A DNA stretch of 64,000 bases from assembly GCA_022835595.1 (NCBI GenBank), contig BQUP01000010.1, positions 698,236 to 762,235 of the forward strand, read 5' to 3'. The position numbers and the translations under genes were made by a program. Source of the DNA: Cystobasidium ongulense. Lineage: Eukaryota; Basidiomycota; Cystobasidiomycetes; Cystobasidiales; Cystobasidiaceae. This document shows, piece by piece, positions 57,501-64,000 of this stretch. A model generated the notes under the pieces. That model saw only the letters and a list, made by a program, of their open reading frames with translations. It was not told the origin of the DNA and did no database searches. Position 1 is the first letter of the stretch, and each line of letters begins with the position of its first letter.

Positions 57501-57728
57501 CAACGGCCGGCTTTGATCTTTGAGAAAGGCAGGAGAGCAAGCCATTCTACCAGCTTTTTGGCTGGCATTCTGGACGTGGCCAAAGCCAATTTCACTCGGA
57601 TTAGGGGGAGAGCGCCGCAATCGCAAGGCTACATGGCTTCTTCAAGGCGCGAAGGATCTGTGGAGGCCTTCCCTTTGCTGAATACATCGAGCATTGCCAT
57701 CGCGAATCGTAATGACGAGATGGTGTGA
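54503..57728 (+). CDS. CCC2: Copper-transporting P1B-type ATPase
   Basis: Pumps Cu+ into the late Golgi to load cuproenzymes such as multicopper ferroxidases and laccases. Six exons: 54503-54548, 54629-54698, 54772-54841, 54920-55017, 55069-57304, 57360-57728; 2889 nt, 962 aa. Two N-terminal heavy-metal domains: GMTCGACVNA (about 11-20) and GMTCASCTSS (about 90-99). Membrane and catalytic parts: VTGEVMPV (actuator, about 375), VVACPCALGLS (Cu-binding CPC in helix 6, about 495), DKTGTLT (phosphorylated Asp, about 539), SEHPLAQA (HP motif, about 600) and MVGDGVNDSPALAAADVG (about 777). The last exon supplies helices 7-8 with YNVIGIPLAMG and MAMSSVSVVTSSL. The exon junctions split both CxxC motifs. 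It lies in the same window as its expected copper donor, ATX1. Confidence 0.97.
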
Positions 57729-58078
57729 CAATTCGAAGCCAAGTAGTATCAGAAGTATATAGACCATCACAATATTGAGTCGGAGTGTAGCAGTAGTTCT
57801 CTTGAACAGTAACTTCATCGTTGTAAGCACAATGTGACAGTGATTGGAACGGTATACCATAAAGATGGGCAGATTTAGACTTGGGCTGCCTGACGGCCGA
57901 TCGCTTTCTCATGCATGACCGCGACTCTTCCTCGCATGAGAAAGGTCTTTTCAGCCAGCTCGCGACTGCGTATCTGATATACTCAAGCAGTAGCGTACAC
58001 GGAGATCACTCTCGTCGCTCAAAGACAATTGGGAACCTGTGCTATATATCCAGATAAGGCATTGTCCGCTGGAGCAAG
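57729..58078. other. Gap between CCC2 and the CorA transporter gene
   Basis: 350 bp between two plus-strand genes, holding the CCC2 3' UTR and the next promoter. I see nothing else in it. Confidence 0.45.
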
Positions 58079-61000
58079 ATGCCCTCTAGCAGCCAGCAGA
58101 TCCCGTCTGGGTCGAGCACGCCAAATCTGCCAGAGAATGACCAAGAGCGAAATGAGAGGACACGCCAGCAGGAAGTAGATCTTCACCTTGCTACAAGCAT
58201 GTCACGCGGTGTGGATTTGGCTGCTCGTAGCAGAAGTCTAAGCGGTGGCATTGAAGTGCAGCCTGGTGGAAGCGAAGCCCCTTACCGAAGACATGCGCAG
58301 GTAAGCTACGACGTTGCGACGTTCTGCATGTCGCAAGATTGCTATATTGATGGAATCTATACATCACAGGCCGAACAGGATGCCCACTTCTTCGAGGGCT
58401 CTGCGTCGCCTCGCAATCGCTCGTTAATGAAAGATCAGCAAAGAACTCCCCCTTCACCCTCGACAACGGCTGCGCGATTCTATAATCAGAACCGCAGACG
58501 CACATTAAGTGACACATCTGTAGACTCACAAGCTGGCTTCATCGATCATAGAGGCTCGCAAGCATCCATGCCAATGCGAAATAGCGGGACTCGAGGAGGC
58601 AACGACCGCCACCTCAGTCCGAGAGATATAGTCAAATCAGCCGCACGAACCAGATCAAGTAGGCTTAAATCGGAGGTGCAGGACAACAGAACCCGTGCAA
58701 CATCTGCCAGCGAAGAAAGCGGCGATGAGCTTAGTAGAGAAGAGGAAGAACTGCATGCCGATTCCAACGATCCTGCAGGATCCTCTTTTAGCAGGACCCG
58801 CCGCGGTACTATTGTGTCGAATTTATCGGCGTCGAAACCTACATCACCTCCGGAACGCGGCCAGCATGAGAGCATATCATCTAGACGTCGCGGGTCTTAC
58901 GACATGCCCGACCACGAATTCGACGAACACGTCTTGCAAGGCTCAGCGATTGCAAACGATACAGTCGAAGATGAACCAGGCGTAGTGGATCACCGCGCAC
59001 ACCAGTCGAGCTCTCGACGCTCACCTATACCTCGCGATTTCTTGCATCGTCAATCATCGAGAAGGTCTGAAAACTCGGAACGTTCTCGCCATAGCGATCG
59101 TCACTCTGACCACGAAGAGCACGACACTTTCTCGCCATCTTTGTCCCGCAGACCATCCGATGTAGGGAAGGTGGAAGAGGATGTTTGTTATCCCCACCTT
59201 CAAATCCGAGAGGCGGGTATGGGTGAGCGACACCAAAGCCCGCCTCGTGCAGCCGATAGTCGAATGGCATACGCATCTCGCGGACAAATGGGAATTCCGG
59301 GTGTACTACCCAACTTTCCCTTTCCCTTCGACTTTGGAGCGCTTGAAGAGTTTTGCGAAGAAGAGCGCGAGAGGCATGGTATTGCCATACCCAAGGCAAA
59401 GCATGCTGGAGGCGAAGCTGGTCCTGGTTTATCTGTCAGTGCAGCTTCGAATAAAGCCATCAGCTTCAGTCCCGAGTCTGGCGACGGCGCTGGCATGATG
59501 CGCCGCCGGAAGAATGGCGAGGGTCCTTCACGTCGACAGCGTAAGCTCAGCGAGTCTGTCTCGCACGTGGGACGGTACCAGCGAAAGCTAGCGCTCTTCG
59601 AAGGCACATCTCCCGGTCAGAGAAACGATGACAAGGCCGGAGCTGCCGACTCCAAGACACCTTTGCTAAATGATCAAAGCAAGAGTCGTCCAGGCTTTGG
59701 AGCGACGAATTATAGAAGTAGCAACTCCGCCAACGAAAAGGCCCGTCCTTACAGATTTTCTTTCTACTCAAATGCATTACCGTCGACAATTCATGCGAGA
59801 AGCTTGGCAGAGATACCAGGCGACGACCAAACATTTGAAGACCTCTTCGTGGGAAGACAGGAATCCCCAGCCCCAGAGGAATGGGAGGGAAGCGTAATGG
59901 ATCCGGGTGAAGCAGCTGGATTCGACCATTTCTTACCTGGCCAGAAGCCGGGCAGTGGTGGCCAAAATACTCCAAATGGCGGAGCAACTGCACCCAGTGT
60001 TGCTTCCTTCAGGCAAGCTGCTGGCGGCTCGGGGAGAGGCTCGGGCAACAACTTTGATACTAAAGGGCGCAATACTGTTATACGATCAGTCGAAGACGCT
60101 GAAGCCAACACATGGTGGCTTGATGTCCTGTGCCCTACGGACGCAGAGATGAAAACCTTGGGCAAGGTAAGTACTCGACACTGAACTTTCGTCAAACCAT
60201 CTAAAGGAAAGTACTTTGCCAGGTATTCGGTATCCATCCTCTCACAATTGAGGATATCCTTATGGAAGAGGCGCGAGAAAAGATCGAACTTTTCAGAAAT
60301 TACTACTTCGTTTGTTTCCGATCCTTCGACCAAGACCAATACAGTCCTACCTATCTTGAGCCGTTGAACATGTATATCATCGTCTTCCGCGAGGGGACAC
60401 TGTCGGTAAGTTCTCGTGCTTCTGGCCAGGCCCTGCCATAACAGGGCATTGACTCCGATGTTTCAGTTCCATTTCCGAGGCACACCACATCCCCAGAATG
60501 TACGCAGACGTATCAAACAGCTAAAGGACTTCATCAACGTTACTTCAGACTGGATTTCCTATGCTCTTATTGATGACATTACCGATGCCTTCGGTCCACT
60601 CATCCAAAACATCGAATATGAAGTCGATAGTATCGATGAACTTGTGCTTATCCTCAAAGATGCTGAACAAAGTGATATGTTGAGACGTATCGGTACATGC
60701 CGCAAGAAAGTCATGGGCTTGCTGCGCCTTATGGGTAACAAGGCCGATGTCGTCAAGGGCCTGGCAAAGCGATGCAACGAGAACTGGTCAGTGGCACCCA
60801 AGTCCGATATTGGATTATATCTTTCCGACATTCAGGTGAGTTCTCTTCCGTCAAGGGGTCGGTACCTTATGCCCGGCCTTGACCTAGAATGGGTTGGTGG
60901 CAAAATTTTCATAAACTCATACTGATTTACTGGATGTCAACAGGATCACTTGATTACGATGACACAAAATCTGAATCACTACGAGAAGATTCTCTCGCGC

Positions 61001-61321
61001 TCGCACTCGAATTACCTCGCCCAGATTTCGATCGAAATGACCGATGCCAATAATCAGATCAACGACGTCCTGTCCAAGCTTACAGCTTTAGGAACTGTTC
61101 TAATCCCAATGAATCTAGTCACGGGCCTTTGGGGAATGAATGTCAGGTGAGAATTAGCTTTTCCCAGCTGTTTACTGTCTCTAGCAAATGTCTAAACTCT
61201 TCCGAGCAGGGTCCCCGGCGAAGGCATCGAGAACTTGCACTGGTTCTTCGGCATAGTAGCCTGCCTACTCGCATTCGCTCTAGCAGGAGGTTATGCAACT
61301 TATCGCGCCTTCAGCAAGTAA
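58079..61321 (+). CDS. CorA-type Mg2+ transporter (Mnr2/Alr1-like)
   Basis: Divalent-cation channel of the CorA/MIT superfamily. Six exons: 58079-58300, 58370-60166, 60223-60405, 60467-60835, 60944-61146, 61210-61321; 2886 nt, 961 aa. The first 600 residues are disordered (Ser, Arg, Glu, His-rich), as in the long fungal Alr1/Mnr2 proteins. From the third exon the CorA fold is clear: VFGIHPLTIEDILMEEAREKIE, the cytosolic helices (NIEYEVDSIDELVLILKD, SDIGLYLSDIQDHL) and the pore helix TVLIPMNLVTGLWGMNV. The GMN signature is at about 920-922. A second helix (WFFGIVACLLAFALAGGYAT) and a short tail follow. The vacuolar Mnr2 versus plasma-membrane Alr1 type is not settled. The first intron (58301-58369) is 69 nt and has no stop in frame, so retention would add 23 residues. 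Confidence 0.93.
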
Positions 61322-61706
61322 TTTTACGCTCCTGCGAGCTGGCTGTTCCATTGTATCGTCCATTCATACCGCGCGCCATCAGATGTTACGCAAAGTAACT
61401 TCAACAGACCAATACATTACACGGGCTGCTTCATACGACTTCTCCAGGCATCTACAGTACTGAGTGTCAGTGCGCACCTGATGCGCGTTTCTCGCTGTAG
61501 CCCGCTAGAGGCTGATGCCTAGTGTAGAGGAGAGCTAACCTTTCCCCCAGCTGGGCTCGACTAAGTGTTGGGTGCCAGGGCCCGCAACCCAAAAGAAGGT
61601 GCTTTGTGCAAAAAGCCAGCAGAGGATTGAGACTGCGGTCTCGAAACGCGGCTGAAATGCGGTCGAAAAATAACAAGGTGCAACTGGCTAAAAAGTAACT
61701 GCTTGA
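61322..61706. other. Gap between CorA gene and tRNA-Pro
   Basis: About 385 bp holding the 3' UTR of the CorA gene and, at its right end, the tRNA terminator. A 104-codon minus-strand frame covers it and the tRNA, and is rejected for that reason. Confidence 0.5.
61692..61696 (-). terminator. Pol III T-run terminator of tRNA-Pro
   Basis: On the minus strand a TTTTT run lies about 10 nt past the tRNA 3' end (AAAAA on the plus strand at 61691-61695, give or take a base). This is the usual RNA polymerase III stop signal. Confidence 0.6.
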
Positions 61707-61779
61707 GGCCCTACACAGGATTCGAACCTGTGACCACTTGCACCCAAAGCAAGTATGCAAACCACTACACCAGCAGGGC
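61707..61779 (-). tRNA. tRNA-Pro (anticodon UGG)
   Basis: Read on the minus strand, GCCCTGC and GTAGGGC pair as a 7-bp acceptor stem with one G-T wobble. The A box is TGGTGTAGTGG and the B box GGTTCGAATCC. The anticodon stem is CTTGC/GCAAG around the 7-base loop TTTGGGT, which puts TGG at positions 34-36. The T stem is ACAGG/CCTGT. The coordinates include one discriminator base (C) at 61707. There is no intron and CCA is not encoded, as expected for a nuclear gene. Confidence 0.95.
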
Positions 61780-62285
61780 ATCCAATTGATATGCAGCCTT
61801 TCTATGTTGCGCGATACATACCTTAGTGACTGGCGAAGTTTGCAATGCCATCAATGCGGACCGCAAGCTTGGGCTCTCGTCGGCCTGGACTCGCAACAGC
61901 GAGAATGGAGGGTGTTCACTACAGCAAAGTACTTACTAATGTTTTACGCTAGCTACCCATACTCGCGAGGTGCTCAAAACAGCACGTCCAGTATATTCTC
62001 AATTCCAGTGCTAGTACTCGGTCACGTGCATGATAGTTTAGACAACGACACGCAGCAAGATGAGAGACATAATGTCGCGTTGCAATGAGGTCGCTTGGCG
62101 AGTGGATCTGAGAGAATCGTAGCTATCACCGTGTATCATGGATACTTCTTAAGCTTACTGTCCTGCCTTGACGATGGAAGTCACAGCGTCGCCACCGAGC
62201 AACAGAGCGTTATCGGTCTCGCCTTCAAGGACAGCTCATCCTCTTGTTCACTCCAAAGCAGAAATAAAGTACACTACAGGACAAG
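61780..62285. promoter_or_regulatory. Upstream region of ATX1 and tRNA-Pro
   Basis: About 500 bp between the tRNA 5' end and the ATX1 start codon. Short frames only. It should include the ATX1 promoter and leader; no copper-response motif is recognised by eye. Confidence 0.4.
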
Positions 62286-62741
62286 ATGGATGTGAGTGGC
62301 CTCCATATACCTTTGAGCATTGCGTACACTGTCTCAATGTCAACTCCCATCTCCTTGCTCGACAACAGTCTTCAACAGGACACACCTACAAGTTCACGGT
62401 TGGCATGACATGCGGTGGCTGTTCGGGCGCTGTTCAGCGAGTGCTGTCGAAAATGCAAGGTAGAGACAACAGCTCGACCGGCTCTTCCGCTGACTTAGCT
62501 GACACCACCTCGACAGGTCTCGAAGTTGAAAAGGTGGAATGGGAAACGAAAGAGGTTGTCGTGCATACAAAGACCGACACGCCAACCTACGAAGAAGTCG
62601 AGGCGAAGATAGCTAAAACTGGAGTAGGTTGTAATTCATGTAAAGAGCGTGAACGAGCCTACTGATTTGTTTCTGCTCGAACAGAAACCCGTGCTTTCTG
62701 GGTATGCTGACGGCGTGCTCAAGAAAGAGGTAGTTCAGTAA
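62286..62741 (+). CDS. ATX1: Copper metallochaperone Atx1
   Basis: Small cytosolic protein that hands Cu+ to the N-terminal domains of Ccc2. Three exons: 62286-62291 (only ATG GAT), 62369-62623, 62685-62741; 318 nt, 105 aa. The ferredoxin-like fold is visible: YKFTVGMTCGGCSGAVQRVL, with the Cu-binding CxxC at 17-20; then VEKVEWETKEVVVHT, YEEVEAKIAKTGKPVLSG with the conserved Lys-Thr-Gly-Lys of loop 5, and a short tail ending KKEVVQ. Yeast Atx1 has 73 residues. The extra length here is a Ser/Thr/Asp-rich insert (about 35-56) between the first helix and the second strand, plus a slightly longer C-terminus. It lies 4.6 kb from the end of CCC2, on the same strand. Confidence 0.95.
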
Positions 62742-62941
62742 CCATTCATAGCGTGTGAAGCCCGAGCTATAGTTATAGCGTGTTGTAACCCATAACATCA
62801 GAGTGCTGCTGGACAGCTTCTGCCTCTTGCGAACGAGAGAGTGTAACATGCCCCTGCGATAACGCGCCTTTCTCGTCGATCACGCTCTTCGTTGGCTTGA
62901 CTTCCTGCACACCGAGGACTTCCACAACATGGTACGGTGAT

Positions 62942-64000
62942 ATGGCTGATCCGCGTACACGGGAGTCGGTGGATGGCTCCGAGAGCAACTTCTCGCTCAT
63001 CGACCACGGCTTTGCAAACGAGTCAGCGTTGTCGGAACGCGGCTATGGAGACATCGAGGATGGCTCGTCCGCCAGGCCCAGCAGGCCCACTGCTGCAGTC
63101 AGAGCATACTGTGAGTATACAAGGATAAATCAGGGTTGAATCATGGTATCTAAACAAGCTGTGTGGTCTCTTGCTTCCTGCATCAGATCCTATTTCTACG
63201 ATCATGAGCAATCCTCGTGCCGCGTCGGCCGCTCAAACAATCACTACAAAGTACGTGCGAGCTTCAGCACAAAGGTCTAGCATGGTTGACACTGTCATGT
63301 TTTAAATGTAGTCTGAGCAACCTAAACCCTTTGCGACCGACAACTGGGCCCAAGACTGGTGCGACTCGCGGCAGGGCTGCTGCACCGATAGTCCTGTCAG
63401 AGCTCCCTAAGGTGTCCGCGAAGAGCTTCGAAACATACATCGAGTCTATAAAGGACGAATTCACAGTTTGGAGTCGGATACAAAGTGCTTTAGCGGATGC
63501 ACCTATACTTGATGAGCTGGAAGACGACGACGCATTGCTTGATGAAGAGGCCAGCAAGCGAAGAAAGGCAATCAAGCGAGCTTTGGAAACCAGCAACATC
63601 AGCTCAAAGTCTAACAAGAAGCTCCAGCTACCATCCTTGGAGACCATACCCTCTATATTTTTCGAGGAAAACTTCAATCTTGCGAATCCTCGGACTTTCG
63701 ATGTGGTCACTGCAGGTCAGGGCGTCAATAGCAAAGCAATAGAGGGTTCGACATCATCTCAACGACTTGGCAGTGATTTTCCGACAGACCAAATTCTCCA
63801 AGAAAAGCTGAGCCATTGGCTGGACATTGTAGAATTACATCTGAACGTGGAGATCAGTCTACGCTCGGCGTCTTTCTTCTCGGCTCTATCCAATCTCAAG
63901 GAGCTCGATACACAGTCTGCAGAAGCCGTCAAACAAATTAGCGAGATAAAAGACATACTCGACGCTGTTGACACAAAGATCGCTAGGAAAGGACTCTCTG
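62942..64000 (+). CDS. VPS54: GARP complex subunit Vps54, 3' end outside window
   Basis: Tethering-complex subunit for endosome-to-Golgi transport. Exons seen: 62942-63110, 63187-63250 and 63312 to the window end, in frame throughout (about 307 residues). A Ser/Glu-rich N-terminus (MADPRTRESVDGSESN) is followed by the conserved Vps54 N-terminal region: SAKSFETYIESIKDEFTVW, PSIFFEENFNLANPRTFDVV, LQEKLSHWLDIVELHLNVEI and SLRSASFFSALSNLKEL, the coiled-coil part that assembles with Vps51-53. The start was taken at the ATG at 62942; an ATG at 62929 is followed at once by a stop. The C-terminal domain lies beyond the window. Confidence 0.92.

Noticed and set aside
59547-60339. Minus-strand frames of 148 and 182 codons
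   Set aside because: They are antisense to the CorA transporter exon 2-3 coding sequence.
61467-61781. 104-codon minus-strand frame
   Set aside because: It runs across the tRNA-Pro gene.
1-64000. Transposons, LTR or viral remnants, CRISPR arrays, telomere repeats
   Set aside because: I saw no reverse transcriptase, integrase, transposase or capsid motifs, no long terminal or inverted repeats and no regular spaced repeats. A self-comparison dot plot was not possible here, so small decayed elements could be missed.

Overview
The window is nuclear DNA of a basidiomycete fungus. The genes are dense and carry many short introns (mostly about 45-110 nt, GT-AG, with CTAAC/CTGAC-like branch sites). 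The proteins are fungal, including Leu4, Rsm24, Vma11, chitin synthase, Gpi13/PIG-O and a GARP subunit. One is a CAP59/CMT1-type mannosyltransferase, a family best known from Basidiomycota. The intron density argues against the intron-poor smut yeasts. I cannot place the organism further; a yeast-forming Tremellomycete or Pucciniomycete is plausible. I saw no transposon, provirus, CRISPR array or bacterial operon.

I rebuilt 24 well-supported protein genes, one tRNA and one tentative small gene by joining exons at splice sites. For every gene complete in the window, the summed coding length is a multiple of three. This is the main internal check, because most of these genes do not appear as one open frame.

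Layout. 1-6.8 kb: GSK3 kinase (5' end outside the window), V-ATPase subunit c' (VMA11), nuclear export factor RAE1 (minus), HMG-CoA lyase. 7.4-19 kb: an SGNH-hydrolase-like membrane protein (minus) divergent from a CMT1-like mannosyltransferase, then a 22-exon chitin synthase (minus); this block concerns the cell surface. 20.5-28.8 kb: Yck-type casein kinase I, an SH3 protein, mitoribosomal mS35 (minus), 2-isopropylmalate synthase LEU4. 29-41.5 kb, all minus: DNA ligase IV, FRG1, single-exon PIG-O/GPI13, a Sac/hSac2 inositide phosphatase. 41.8-47.7 kb: a charged nuclear-type protein, an Hrp1-like two-RRM protein (minus), an MFSD5-like molybdate transporter. 48.2-53.8 kb: two membrane-anchored Methyltransf_22/FkbM-like paralogues 2.3 kb apart. 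54.5-62.7 kb: copper ATPase CCC2, a CorA-type Mg2+ transporter, tRNA-Pro(UGG) and copper chaperone ATX1. The window ends inside VPS54.

Two themes tie genes together. The copper chaperone ATX1 and its client pump CCC2 lie within 9 kb. A polysaccharide mannosyltransferase, an SGNH-like membrane protein and a chitin synthase are adjacent. The most striking observation is splicing structure. Coding exons of 6-18 nt occur in VMA11, chitin synthase, MFSD5, ATX1 and both methyltransferases. The second methyltransferase appears to need a 2-nt exon to stay in frame.
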